Notes: a model not told the origin generated them from the letters alone. A DNA stretch of 64,000 nt from Nostoc sp. CENA543 (GCF_002896875.1 NZ_CP023278.1:992001-1056000); one strand, 5' to 3'; shown: positions 25,434 through 34,576, numbered from the stretch's first letter. Numbers and translations are program-made.

Positions 25434-26492
25434 TTATGGTGTTTGATTAATTCTAGTCAGTAGGTTTCTAGAAAAATCAGTAGCTTTGACGATGCGGATT
25501 CCCCTATCAGTGATGTGTGCTACTTCAGGGAAAAATTGCGTTGGTAATTTTTCTGGTGATCTAGCAACAGCGTCCGCAATTCTGAGCTGGGTGGGTTCCA
25601 TGTGTAGTGCCATAATTAGACATTCACGATTTCCCGATGCACCAGCATGAGCCACACCCCGGAGACGACCCCAGACTAGGATATCTCCGTCTGCCACTAC
25701 CATACCACCAGGATTGATATCTCCCAATAAAATTACTGTGCCAGGGTGACGAATTTCTACACCAGAACGGATAGTCATTTCTATGTATAAAGCATCAGCT
25801 TGGGGATTAGCGGTGACTTTGGGTTCGGAAGAAAGTATGGTTTCTGGTTGTAATTGTTCTACAGAGTAACCTGATGTGACTGCGGCGATCGCAGTTTGGC
25901 GGCGACTGGTGGCGACTGATTTGAGATGTAGTTGGGCTTCACTAAAGGTTTCAGCGAGTTGTTGTAGTTGTCTGGTATCTAACAGACGATCATGTGCTAT
26001 TAGATGCACGGCAGTATTTGGTGTGCGTAGGCGATCGCTTGCCATTAAGCGTAATTTCAGTTGTTGCCAGATATCAGACCAAGCAAATTCTGATGCCGGA
26101 ACTTGTAATTCTGTCGGTAAAATTACCAGTAGTTTGCCCTCTTCAGTCTTGAACTGGACTTGAATGTCATTTCTAGCTTGATTTTCCACGAAATCATTAG
26201 CATCGAAATCAAGTAATCCAGTATTAGACTCTACATTTGCGGTTTTAGCAGCATTAGTTTCGACATCACTGGGAGTAGAAGGTGGCTGCTCATCCAGTTC
26301 CCTATCACCAGCGTCAGTATTTGACTGGAGATAAAGCAGTACAGAATTTAGTTCGGCATCTGGAATAATCGAGTTAGAGTCTTCCTGAAAAACGCCGGAA
26401 TTTACATCTTTAATCGCACTCTTGGTAGTAAATTCTGCACTAACTGATGCAGAATTCGGCTCTAAATTGGGGATAGCAGAATCAGAACTCAT
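25434..26492 (-). CDS. minC: Septum site-determining protein MinC
   Basis: MinC inhibits FtsZ assembly away from midcell. The C-terminal beta-helix is clear (RSGVEIRHPGTVILLGDINPGG, ADGDILVWGRLRGVAHAG, ALHMEPTQLRIADAVAR), preceded by an N-terminal-type domain at about residues 115-190 (LLVILPTELQ, LKLRLMASDR). The first 110 residues are an acidic, low-complexity extension, making it 352 residues against about 230 in Escherichia coli. Such extensions occur in cyanobacterial MinC. It begins the min operon. Confidence 0.93.
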   Translation of the reverse strand: MSSDSAIPNLEPNSASVSAEFTTKSAIKDVNSGVFQEDSNSIIPDAELNSVLLYLQSNTDAGDRELDEQPPSTPSDVETNAAKTANVESNTGLLDFDANDFVENQARNDIQVQFKTEEGKLLVILPTELQVPASEFAWSDIWQQLKLRLMASDRLRTPNTAVHLIAHDRLLDTRQLQQLAETFSEAQLHLKSVATSRRQTAIAAVTSGYSVEQLQPETILSSEPKVTANPQADALYIEMTIRSGVEIRHPGTVILLGDINPGGMVVADGDILVWGRLRGVAHAGASGNRECLIMALHMEPTQLRIADAVARSPEKLPTQFFPEVAHITDRGIRIVKATDFSRNLLTRINQTP

Positions 26493-26690
26493 GCGGCTCC
26501 AGCCAAAATTAAACAGATAAGGGAGTGGGGAGTGGGTATAAAAAAGTCAAAGATTTTTATCTTTTGATTAATAAGTGGCTTTTGCCTAGTTCCCGGTTGA
26601 GCTCTTTTACACCCTGACACCCCTGTAGCTCGAAAGAATTGGTATAGTTACCAATATTAAACTAGTTGCAAAATACGGCAACATTTTCAC

Positions 26691-28022
26691 TTAAGTATTT
26701 TTAGTTAATCTTTTGTAAACTGTTGCCAGTGCTTCAGCATCTCCCACATTACCAGGAAATAAAACTACGGGTAAATGCGGAAATTGCGGATGATCGCTAG
26801 GGGTAATTACCATCGAACAGCCTGCTAAAATTTGACCTAGTAACCGTGCTGAAGTGAGTTCCAAGCCTGTACTTAAAACATCGTTGGAAGTAATTCCGCC
26901 TTTGCTAATTAAAAAACCAATGTCAGAGGGTAAGCCTTGAACAATATCCATTAATAGGCGGGAAACCCTTAAGCCGAATTGTAAGCGGGTGGTGACATCA
27001 GGAAATTGCAATTCCTGGCGACTGGTGTAAACTACCGGGGTTTTACTGGTGTTGTGTACTTGGTGAATCTGATCTAAAACTTCACTCAGGAGTGTAGTAG
27101 CTGTGTCTGTTTGGTTATCCAGTAACCGCGAGACATTCACCTCAATTCCCACAGTTCCAGCTACTTGTAATAGCGATTCTAGTTGCTGGGTGGTTTTTTT
27201 CACATGAGAACCAACGATGACTGCACCCGGTTTACCTTGACGCACATACTCCGCCATATTTTCGGCGGCGATGGGTTGGGGTGGTAAGGCGGCTAAAGCA
27301 GTGAGAATACTGGCTGCACTACGGAATAAGAAACGCTTACCTTGACCGGCGGCGGTTAAAATATCTACAGCAAAGCGATTTAGATCCGCTTGAGTTTCGC
27401 CATCGACGACACAGCATTGATTACCTGTCAGTTGCAGTAAACGTTCTAAACTACCAGTGCGGATATCAGCGAGTAGAAATCTTTCAACCTCTGACTCAGC
27501 AATACCTCCTTGGGTTTTTTCTTCGACATACTTAGGTAAATAGCTGTGGTGGTAAGCAAAAACCGAATCCCGTGCAAACTCAGTCTCATGAACTGGGGTA
27601 GGTACACCATCAATCATCAAGTAATGCACACTATCACGGGTGATGCGTCCCCCTTCAAAGAAAGCCGGAACCAGGAAATGAGCGTCAAAAGAACCAAGTT
27701 CTTGAGCGATCGCATCAGTTTCAATGGGATAATGTCCCCGCAAAGTAGAATCAGAACGACTCACCACCAAAAAATCAGTCACACCCTCAGCAGCTAAAGC
27801 CACCTTGAGGTTTTGACATACTTCTTTTGTTACCGATGCAGCTGATTCTGGCGGTAAGGATCGAGTATTAGTCAAGACAAAGAAAATCGGCGCATCATCC
27901 CGTAACCCTAGACGCAAAGTTTCCACATCCCAACGCATTAACAACAAACAGCTATGCACCGTTTGAGAACCGGTAGGATCATCATCCAAGACAATTATTT
28001 TAGGTTTGTTATTTTTAGTCAT
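26691..28022 (-). CDS. DUF1537 / four-carbon acid sugar kinase family protein
   Basis: A 443-residue protein with the N-terminal motif IVLDDDPTGSQTVH and SRSDSTLRGHYPIE, and the C-terminal nucleotide-binding part with GSHVKKTTQQL and FLISKGGITSNDVL. In other bacteria members phosphorylate erythronate or threonate; the substrate in cyanobacteria is not established, and no partner dehydrogenase or aldolase is adjacent. Its ATG (complement of 28020-28022) lies inside a heptamer array, so the start region is repeat-derived (ATGACTAAAAAT). Confidence 0.87.
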   Translation of the reverse strand: MTKNNKPKIIVLDDDPTGSQTVHSCLLLMRWDVETLRLGLRDDAPIFFVLTNTRSLPPESAASVTKEVCQNLKVALAAEGVTDFLVVSRSDSTLRGHYPIETDAIAQELGSFDAHFLVPAFFEGGRITRDSVHYLMIDGVPTPVHETEFARDSVFAYHHSYLPKYVEEKTQGGIAESEVERFLLADIRTGSLERLLQLTGNQCCVVDGETQADLNRFAVDILTAAGQGKRFLFRSAASILTALAALPPQPIAAENMAEYVRQGKPGAVIVGSHVKKTTQQLESLLQVAGTVGIEVNVSRLLDNQTDTATTLLSEVLDQIHQVHNTSKTPVVYTSRQELQFPDVTTRLQFGLRVSRLLMDIVQGLPSDIGFLISKGGITSNDVLSTGLELTSARLLGQILAGCSMVITPSDHPQFPHLPVVLFPGNVGDAEALATVYKRLTKNT

Positions 28023-28066
28023 TAGTCATTAGTTATTAGTCAATAGTCAATAGTCAATAGTCAATA
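28018..28066. repeat. Seven heptamers overlapping a start codon
   Basis: Seven seven-base units (GTCATTA, GTTATTA, GTCAATA). The first unit contains the start codon of the minus-strand DUF1537 gene. C/T-rich low-complexity sequence with repeated CTTGTCTCC follows to about 28115. Confidence 0.92.
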
Positions 28067-28124
28067 GCTATTGATTTTTTCTCCCGTGTCTTCCTTGTCT
28101 CCCTTGTCTCCCTTGTCCCTTACC

Positions 28125-28781
28125 CTACCTATTCCCTGTTCTGAGTGCTTGCACATCCAAAGCAATCTGCAATACTTGATTTAAAAGTAGAGAATATTCA
28201 CTAGCTTGAGTATTAGCTTGTAAGGATTGGATATTGGTCAAATTATTGACAGATAAATCTTCTTGATTAGCAAACAGTTTTTTATTATCCCGCAAAAGGC
28301 GATCGCTTTTGAAAGCACGTACTAAATCTTCTCTTAGGAGTTGTAGGGCTGTGATCACTTTATCTCTATCATTGAGACTATCATCTAGTTCACCTGAGAC
28401 TGCCAACTGATCATTGACATCGACAGCGACAATCAAGGCGTGATATTGATCAACTGCATCAAATAACTTGGTGAGACTTTTGGGAATCTTGAAACGTGAA
28501 AAGAGCGATCGCCCCAGGATGACCACAAAAAATACTATGATGAAGAGAATGATTCCCTGGGGAATCGCTGAACCGATGGTGGGCAAGATAACTAAACCAT
28601 ACACTAAACCCACAACCACAGCAGCGATAATCAGTGATGTCAAAATTTCATTTTGCCAAAATTTTAAACGTTGTTGAGGACTGGCGATCGTTGCAAGTCG
28701 CAAAACTTTATCGGGAGACACCCCACTCAAGCGTCTCAATTCTCCCTTGCTAATTTCCAACCCTATCAAATCCGGCTGCAC
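28125..28781 (-). CDS. Cyanobacterial membrane protein of unknown function
   Basis: A 218-residue protein with two adjacent hydrophobic helices (about residues 46-66 and 71-92) between a basic N-terminal segment (RLKFWQNE) and a soluble helical C-terminal region of about 120 residues (KLFDAVDQYHALIVAVDVNDQL). I do not recognise a family. Neighbours give no functional hint; it is downstream of nothing in the same direction. Confidence 0.65.
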   Translation of the reverse strand: MQPDLIGLEISKGELRRLSGVSPDKVLRLATIASPQQRLKFWQNEILTSLIIAAVVVGLVYGLVILPTIGSAIPQGIILFIIVFFVVILGRSLFSRFKIPKSLTKLFDAVDQYHALIVAVDVNDQLAVSGELDDSLNDRDKVITALQLLREDLVRAFKSDRLLRDNKKLFANQEDLSVNNLTNIQSLQANTQASEYSLLLNQVLQIALDVQALRTGNR

Positions 28782-28933
28782 AACTGGAAACTCCTGATAA
28801 AGTGCTAGTTGCGTCTTTATTTTAGTGCGGTTTGGGGTTGATGTTGATGCTTCACAAAGACAATTTAGCCCACATGGGAATTAGTTAGGACGGGATTGTC
28901 ATGGATGCAATTATCCCATCAAAATGAATCCAA

Positions 28934-29596
28934 GTGACAATTGTGCTTCGCCAAATGAATAATCGACTCTTATTAAAAGAACAATTACAAACCAAACTTG
29001 ATCAGATACAAACTAAAAGTGATGGATCTTCTGTCACCAATTTACAGTTAGATCAATCCCTAGTCACAGAATTAGAACAACTCACCACAGAGTTAGAAAA
29101 CTGCAATCCCAATCCTCGTCCCCTATTGTATGCTACAGATTTGTTAGCAGGAGCTTGGCAACTCAAATATTCCACCGCCAGAGAAATCCGCGCTTTAGCT
29201 TCCCTTCCGTTGGGATTAACAGTAGATAAGGTATACCAAGTAATTAATGTTACTAAAAAACAATTTTTTAATTTAGCTTTGGTTAAACATTCATTAGGTT
29301 TAATATCAGGATATGTCAAAGTCACAGCTAGCTTTGAACCGGCGACGGAAAACGTATCACCCCCACTGAATAGACGTATCAATGTCGATTTTGACAAACG
29401 CTATCTAGCCATTGAGAAGATTTTAGGAATAAATACACCACAACTCAACCCATTTAAGATTGTTCCAGCGAATAATCCTCAAGGTAGAACTGCTACCCTT
29501 GACATTACTTATTTAGACGAAACCTTGAGGATTGGCAGGGGAGGCGATGAGAGTTTGTTTATTTTGAATAAATCTGCGGATATACCTGATGTGTGA
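28934..29596 (+). CDS. PAP/fibrillin (plastid-lipid-associated) family protein
   Basis: A 220-residue lipocalin-like protein of the fibrillin/plastoglobulin family. The core shows LLYATDLLAGAWQLKYSTAREI, typical of the first beta strands, and the terminal TLDITYLDETLRIGRGG with the conserved Arg-Gly-Gly that closes the family domain. In chloroplasts and cyanobacteria these proteins associate with thylakoid lipids and stress protection. Start is GTG 28934, or ATG 28955 seven codons on; the upstream sequence does not decide. Confidence 0.85.
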   Translation: MTIVLRQMNNRLLLKEQLQTKLDQIQTKSDGSSVTNLQLDQSLVTELEQLTTELENCNPNPRPLLYATDLLAGAWQLKYSTAREIRALASLPLGLTVDKVYQVINVTKKQFFNLALVKHSLGLISGYVKVTASFEPATENVSPPLNRRINVDFDKRYLAIEKILGINTPQLNPFKIVPANNPQGRTATLDITYLDETLRIGRGGDESLFILNKSADIPDV

Positions 29597-29725
29597 AAAT
29601 CTGTAGTTTACTGCCATCAGCATCGCCTCAAGAATCTTTGTACTTTTTTCTACGCTTTTGGGTGGATGAATGACTCCGTGAGGATGAGTAGAAATGAATT
29701 AAAAGCTTAATAAGAGGATAAATTC

Positions 29726-29965
29726 ATGACTCAAGGTAACGGACATTCCCAAGAACCTATTAGCAACTTAGAATACGACTTTTTGACCGTATTACATAAT
29801 AAGGCGGAAGCAGTTAGAGCTTATGAAACTTATATTGAAGATGCAAAAGCAGTTAACTCTCAGCCTTGTGTAGACTTATTTCAAAAGTTGCGTCAGTCGG
29901 AAATTGAGCAAGCACAAGAAATCCGTCGTCATCTGCAAGCCGTAATGGAACGCGGCAAAATGTAA
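29726..29965 (+). CDS. Small helical protein of unknown function
   Basis: A 79-residue, probably all-helical protein (SNLEYDFLTVLHNKAEAVRAYETYIEDA, LRQSEIEQAQEIRRHLQAV). The pattern of spaced acidic and His residues recalls a single ferritin-like hairpin, but there is no clear ExxH motif. AAGAGGATA about ten bases upstream gives a Shine-Dalgarno. Likely real from its composition and start; function unknown. Confidence 0.7.
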   Translation: MTQGNGHSQEPISNLEYDFLTVLHNKAEAVRAYETYIEDAKAVNSQPCVDLFQKLRQSEIEQAQEIRRHLQAVMERGKM

Positions 29966-29970
29966 TCTAG

Positions 29971-30033
29971 GTTTGTAGTAGGAACTTTAGTGCTGAGGTA
30001 CTTGATAAAAGGACTAAAGTCCTTACTACGAAC
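29971..30033. repeat. Dispersed palindromic repeat (GTAGTAAGGAC family)
   Basis: GTTTGTAGTAGGAAC at the left and GTCCTTACTACGAAC at the right form imperfect inverted arms; AGGACTAAAGTCCTT lies inside. It is related to the element at 3536-3589 and again sits between convergent genes, touching the stop codon of the nuclease gene. Confidence 0.75.
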
Positions 30034-30902
30034 TAGGGAGTTTTGATAGTTTTTCCGTGGGCTAATTTGATTTCTCCGGTGTTTGGTGTTCCTGTATTGG
30101 CAAAATCACAGATTGATTGAAATGGACAAAATCGACAGTGATGTCCAGGATTTGGGGGAAATATTTCATTGAAATTTTGAGATGATTCTTGATATCTCTG
30201 GATATCTGATTGATGTTTTTGGGCAATTTTGACTAAGTCTACTTTCAAAGCTTCTAATTCATTATTTTTGAGTTGAATTAATTCTGACTCTTGCCGCATC
30301 TCTAAATTATAAAATGAGGCGACGGCTTCCCTACCAGGATATAAATAACTAGCAGCTAATAAATAAACTAATGCTTGTCTTTTATCAAAATTAGATTTGC
30401 CAGTTTTAAAATCTACAATATGTAAAGTTTGGGCATCTGATTCAATAAAAACACAGTCCATTGCCGCATATAAGCGAAAACTGTAATTTTTTTCCTCAAT
30501 TAAAATTGGTTTAGGAAAACCTTCATCGCCGCGAGTTAATTGCAGAATTCTTTTCCCTAAAAGTAAGGGTGCTTCATAATATTTTTTGAGAATTTGTAGG
30601 ACGCGCTGTTGCACTTGCACAGCCGAATTACTCAATTTTAAAAGTTTAGCAACCTGTTCTACTCCATCGGAGCGCGTTAGCAAATGTCGATTATGATGAA
30701 ACTCATAAACACCTTTTTGCGCTAGTAACCCGATGCGCTGGGGTGGAGTAGCATTCGCTAATAATGCTTTAACCCGTGGTTCGTGTTGACGCGCTTTAAT
30801 GAACCCCCGTCTCATATGGCAGTGCCAACGTTCTTGCCCCCTCGCTGGGGCAACTAAAGACCAGAGGTGATAACTAACAAAAAGTCGTTCGGGGGTTGAC
30901 AT
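30033..30902 (-). CDS. RecB-like PD-(D/E)xK nuclease with Fe-S-type cysteines
   Basis: A 289-residue protein with the RecB nuclease core: AMDCVFIESDAQTLHIVDFKTGKSNFD shows the Asp and the (V)DFKTGK motif, then QALVYLLAASYLYPG with the typical Gln-xxx-Tyr motif IV. The C-terminal HHCRFCPFQSIC (three Cys) with an upstream Cys (WHCHM, near residue 28) matches the 4Fe-4S clasp of Cas4/AddB-type nucleases. No CRISPR or recBCD genes are near. It is a stand-alone nuclease of the PF12705 type; role in repair or defence is open. Confidence 0.82.
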   Translation of the reverse strand: MSTPERLFVSYHLWSLVAPARGQERWHCHMRRGFIKARQHEPRVKALLANATPPQRIGLLAQKGVYEFHHNRHLLTRSDGVEQVAKLLKLSNSAVQVQQRVLQILKKYYEAPLLLGKRILQLTRGDEGFPKPILIEEKNYSFRLYAAMDCVFIESDAQTLHIVDFKTGKSNFDKRQALVYLLAASYLYPGREAVASFYNLEMRQESELIQLKNNELEALKVDLVKIAQKHQSDIQRYQESSQNFNEIFPPNPGHHCRFCPFQSICDFANTGTPNTGEIKLAHGKTIKTP

Positions 30903-31009
30903 TGGTCAATCGCAGTGAGAAATAATACGGTGGAAGACGCTTGCAGCTACGCACGCTTTGCGGGAAGCTTCCTAATAGAGTTCACAAGATATGGGAGAAA
31001 GTGGCAAAC

Positions 31010-32434
31010 ATGAGTGGTAGCAATTCTAGCAAGATAAAATTTGGTACTGACGGATGGCGAGGAATTATCGCCGATGATTTTACTTTCCCCAATGTGCGGA
31101 AAGTAACAAGAGCGATCGCAAGTTATTTAGAAACAGCCTACTCAAAAGATAGACCAGTTCTGATTGCTTACGATACGCGCTTTTTAGCTGACCAGTTTGC
31201 CCAGACAGCAGCCCAAGTCTTAGCTGATTTAGGATGGAATGTTAAAATCACTGATCGGGATTGCCCCACACCAGTAATCGCTTATAATGCCCGTCACCTA
31301 AATTCGGCGGGGGCGTTGATGTTTACTGCTAGTCACAACCCAGCACCATACTGTGGGATTAAATATATCCCTGACTATGCTGGCCCTGCCACTCCAGAAA
31401 TTACTGATACTATTGTGGCAAATATAGAAACTGCATCGGATGAGTTGCCAAGTGGCAAACCATCAGGTTCTATTTCTATTTTCGATCCCAAACCAGACTA
31501 TCTCCAATTTATCTATACATTGCTTGATGTGGAGCGAATTAAGAGCGCGCAGCTAAAAGTCAAGTATGATGCGTTATATTCTACATCCCGTGGCTATTTA
31601 GATGAAGTATTGCAACAAAGTGGCACACAATTAGAAAGTTTCCACACTTGGCGCGATGTGCTGTTTGGCGGTGGAATGCCAGAACCCAAAGGGGAACAGC
31701 TAGTAGAATTAGTGGAAGCAGTGCGTCGAGATCATGCAGATTTGGGTTTAGCGACAGATGGCGATAGCGATCGCTTTGGTATTGTGGATGAATTAGGCAA
31801 CGTCCTCACCCCTAACACGGTGCTTTTAGTGTTAGCGAGACATTTAATAAAAAACAAAGGTAAAAGCGGCGCAATCGTTCGCACAGTGGCGACAACACAC
31901 CTATTAGATAACTTTGCGGCAAAATACGGTTTACCCCTTTACGAGACAGCCGTAGGCTTTAAATATATCGGTGAAAAAATGCGGGAAACCACTGTTTTAA
32001 TCGGTGGTGAAGAATCCGGCGGTTTAAGTGTAGTTGGGCATATTCCCGAAAAAGACGGCGTTTTAGCTGATATGCTAATCGCAGAGGCGATCGCCTACGA
32101 AGGTAAACCCTTGAGTCAATTAGTCAAAGAAGCGATCGCAGAAGCTGACGGCCCACTTTACAACAACCGTTTGGACTTACACTTAACAGAAGCCCATAAG
32201 AACGCCGTTATTGACTCCTACACCAAAAATCCGCCCTCTGAAGTAGCTGGAATTGCTGTGAAAGAAGTCGGACGCAAGGATGGGATTAAACTGTATTTAG
32301 CTGAAGGTAGCTGGGTGTTGCTGCGTCCTTCCGGTACTGAACCTCTGGTACGCGTTTATTTAGAAACCAACTCCCCAGAGAAACTTAGCCAACTCGCCCA
32401 AGAAATGGAAAGCGCGATCGCTAAGTTAGCATAG
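31010..32434 (+). CDS. Phosphoglucomutase/phosphomannomutase family protein
   Basis: An alpha-D-phosphohexomutase that interconverts 1- and 6-phosphorylated hexoses. The start ATG 31010 (MSGSNSSKIKFGTDGWRG) has a GGAGAAAG Shine-Dalgarno, unlike the upstream in-frame start. Motifs: TASHNP with the phosphoserine, ATDGDSDRFG for Mg, GGEESGG for sugar binding, and LRPSGTEPLVRVY for phosphate. At 474 residues it is full length. GlmM, Pgm and ManB activities cannot be separated by eye; an archaeal-type PMM/PGM is the closest impression. Confidence 0.93.
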   Translation: MSGSNSSKIKFGTDGWRGIIADDFTFPNVRKVTRAIASYLETAYSKDRPVLIAYDTRFLADQFAQTAAQVLADLGWNVKITDRDCPTPVIAYNARHLNSAGALMFTASHNPAPYCGIKYIPDYAGPATPEITDTIVANIETASDELPSGKPSGSISIFDPKPDYLQFIYTLLDVERIKSAQLKVKYDALYSTSRGYLDEVLQQSGTQLESFHTWRDVLFGGGMPEPKGEQLVELVEAVRRDHADLGLATDGDSDRFGIVDELGNVLTPNTVLLVLARHLIKNKGKSGAIVRTVATTHLLDNFAAKYGLPLYETAVGFKYIGEKMRETTVLIGGEESGGLSVVGHIPEKDGVLADMLIAEAIAYEGKPLSQLVKEAIAEADGPLYNNRLDLHLTEAHKNAVIDSYTKNPPSEVAGIAVKEVGRKDGIKLYLAEGSWVLLRPSGTEPLVRVYLETNSPEKLSQLAQEMESAIAKLA

Positions 32435-32503
32435 AACTTTAGACCGCAGATGCACACTGAGATATTTAGTGTACATCTGCATCTATCTATGGTTATATTT
32501 TTT

Positions 32504-32776
32504 ATGAAAAGCTTTGCTAATTTTTTGATATCTTTAATTGTGGCGATTTGGGTAGTAGCGATCGCTATTCTTTCCGTCCAAAATTTCGAGCCAGTATCGT
32601 TAAAATTCTTAACATTCCAATCAATTAAAATCCCCGTCGGTATAGTCTTGGCGTTTAGTGCTGGTGTGGGATTTGTTGGCGTGTCGATTCTACAACCCCT
32701 CTGGAATCTGGCTGATTCTGGTAACTCCCGCTTAGAAGAAGACGCAGAATTTTTCGTTGATGATGAAGATTTTTAA
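32504..32776 (+). CDS. LapA/DUF1049-type small membrane protein
   Basis: ATG 32504 (MKSFANFLISLIV) gives a 90-residue protein with two membrane helices: about residues 5-25 and 41-62 (IPVGIVLAFSAGVGFVGVSIL). The order helix, SVQNFEPVSLKFLTFQ, helix is the LapA_dom layout. The tail is acidic (EEDAEFFVDDEDF). Family members take part in lipopolysaccharide assembly in some bacteria; role here unknown. It is 70 bases after the mutase gene. Confidence 0.83.
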   Translation: MKSFANFLISLIVAIWVVAIAILSVQNFEPVSLKFLTFQSIKIPVGIVLAFSAGVGFVGVSILQPLWNLADSGNSRLEEDAEFFVDDEDF

Positions 32777-32778
32777 CT

Positions 32779-33025
32779 ATGGAAACTGAATATGATTTTA
32801 GCCAGGGTAAGCGCGGAGCAATTGAGCCAAAAACACCAGGCAAAACTCAAATTACAATTAGTCTGTCTAGATGATGAAATATTGGCATGGTTTCGTGAGC
32901 AAGTTCATCTAGCAGGTGGGGGAAATTACCAAGCGTTGATTAATGATGCTTTACGTGAGTATATTCAGCAACATCATGAACCATTGGGAGAAACCTGGAA
33001 TCTGACATTTCGAGAAAGATTATAG
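32779..33025 (+). pseudogene. BrnA-type antitoxin, frameshifted by a GTCT duplication
   Basis: ATG 32779 starts METEYDFSQGKRGAIEPKTPG and KTQITISL, the normal opening of BrnA ribbon-helix-helix antitoxins, but the frame stops at 32872. The rest of the protein (LDDEILAWFREQVHLAGGG, NYQALINDALREYI) continues in another frame. The break is at 32861-32868, GTCTGTCT; with one GTCT the reading would be ITISLDDEILAWF, in frame. A shorter frame from ATG 32792 reads through to 33025 with a changed N-terminus that still ends in a hydrophobic strand (KLQLVCLDDEIL). No BrnT toxin is adjacent. Sequencing error cannot be excluded. Confidence 0.85.
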
Positions 33026-33059
33026 GTAATTAGCAAATAAGTATTTTCAATTTACTAGT

Positions 33060-33809
33060 ATGGATAACTACGGCACAGATGGAATCATTTTTTTAGCAAC
33101 GCTAGGCTTTGTGATTCCGTTATTTGTTATTTTCTGGAAATTGTGGAAACAGGAAATCAAAGCATTACTATATGACTATACAAATGATGATTTTGATAAA
33201 TATGGAATTTTATTGCCATCTTTATGGATGATGGTTCTACCATTTCTAATTCCTACTCTAGTAATTAGACTAGGCAATTCCTTTTGGGACTTTTTGGGGA
33301 AAGGTGTATTTCCTGTATTAACGTTTGTGTTGGGTCAATACATAACGCAAAAAGAAAGTGAAAAATCTAAGCTAATAAAAGATTTAGCCTTGGCAAAAAG
33401 AATCCATTATGAATTAGATAAAAATTTAAAAATAATAAATAGTAATTTAGAAAGTTTTAGTAATTCAAGAAATTTAGAAACTTTAGACTTAATTTGGTGG
33501 GAACAAACAAATTTGTATTTTGAACTTTATTTTAATGATAAAATTAAATTACGAAAGAATGATAATATTGTTTGCTTAAAAATAGAATTGTCACGACTAT
33601 TCAATTTAATTTATGAATTAAATATTCAAATAAAAAAGAAGAGTGAGATAAAACATCAAATAAGTTACGAAAATGATGCAAATAATGATGACTTAGTTCC
33701 ACAATTCTTTAACTCATTAGTGTCTGAACTAGAGCTTCAAAGAGAACATGAATTATGCAAAGAAGAAATACAAGGACTAATAGTAGAGCTATCTAAAAAG
33801 TTTTTATAG
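33060..33809 (+). CDS. AT-rich membrane protein of unknown function
   Basis: A 249-residue protein. Two or three hydrophobic segments (about residues 8-28, 50-70 and 78-92) precede a soluble, Lys/Asn/Glu-rich helical region with likely coiled coil (KLIKDLALAKRIHYELDKNLKI). Codon use is strongly AT-biased compared with its neighbours, hinting at acquired DNA. I recognise no family; it lies next to the broken antitoxin and two toxin-antitoxin pairs. Confidence 0.6.
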   Translation: MDNYGTDGIIFLATLGFVIPLFVIFWKLWKQEIKALLYDYTNDDFDKYGILLPSLWMMVLPFLIPTLVIRLGNSFWDFLGKGVFPVLTFVLGQYITQKESEKSKLIKDLALAKRIHYELDKNLKIINSNLESFSNSRNLETLDLIWWEQTNLYFELYFNDKIKLRKNDNIVCLKIELSRLFNLIYELNIQIKKKSEIKHQISYENDANNDDLVPQFFNSLVSELELQREHELCKEEIQGLIVELSKKFL

Positions 33810-33921
33810 AAATTTAGCAATCATTTATCTTCATAAAATTTAAGTTGAAGAAAATAACATAAAAAATTAATCTTAGCTCAACAACCTTTGTGTGATCGCA
33901 ATCATCCAACCTGTATTCAAA

Positions 33922-34263
33922 TTATGAAACACTGCTAATTTCTACGATTGCTTCTCCTTGTCGTAGTTGTTCTAGTGCATCAGGAAAAGCGATCATTAGT
34001 ATTCGCTGCAAATTGCGATTCGTTACGTTACCACAAGTCAGCCAGAGAATTTGCGGTGGTGTTCCTAACCGACAAGCCAAATCAACAAAGTCACTATCTT
34101 TGGTCAAAATAACAGCATTAACGGCTCGTGCTTCATTAAAAATCTCAACATCTTTAGCATCTCGTAAACCAAGTTCTCGCAGTGCAGCAGCCTCTACATC
34201 GAACGTCTCACTAAGCCAACGCGCTAATGTAGGAGGTAATTGAGCATCAATCCAAATTTTCAT
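33922..34263 (-). CDS. DUF5615 PIN-like toxin
   Basis: A 113-residue PIN-fold protein: MKIWIDAQLPPTLARWL gives the first Asp, ILTKDSDFVDLACRLG the central Asp pair, and PPQILWLTCGNVTN the following strand. This matches DUF5615 (Mut7-C-like) toxins, predicted RNases. It overlaps the upstream DUF433 antitoxin gene by four bases (ATGA), the usual arrangement. Confidence 0.87.
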   Translation of the reverse strand: MKIWIDAQLPPTLARWLSETFDVEAAALRELGLRDAKDVEIFNEARAVNAVILTKDSDFVDLACRLGTPPQILWLTCGNVTNRNLQRILMIAFPDALEQLRQGEAIVEISSVS

Positions 34264-34493
34264 GCTGTCAGTCGGGGAAAATCAGTTCGGCGTGCAGCAA
34301 ACAACAAACAAGCTTGAATATCTTCTGCTTCGAGGTCGGGAAAATCTTCTAGAATCTCAGAAACGCTAACATTCTCCCCCAACATTTCTAAAATATCGCT
34401 GACGCGGATTCTCATACCGCGAATACAAGGACGACCTCCACATTGACCAGGAGTTTGGGTAATACGTGTTAATAATTCAACTTTTGAGTTCAT
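34260..34493 (-). CDS. DUF433 antitoxin
   Basis: Start 34493 (MNSKVELLTRITQTPG) is chosen; twelve further codons upstream are open. The 77-residue protein carries CGGRPCIRGMRIRVSDILEML and EILEDFPDLEAEDIQACLLFAARR, the DUF433 winged-helix core found with DUF5615 toxins. First gene of a two-gene module. Confidence 0.88.
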   Translation of the reverse strand: MNSKVELLTRITQTPGQCGGRPCIRGMRIRVSDILEMLGENVSVSEILEDFPDLEAEDIQACLLFAARRTDFPRLTA

Positions 34494-34576
34494 TTCGTAA
34501 CCCAATATAAATTGCTTTGTTCTGATCATACAGAATAAGTCATATTTCTAGCGATCGCCTCAGTTCAGCGTAAAGC

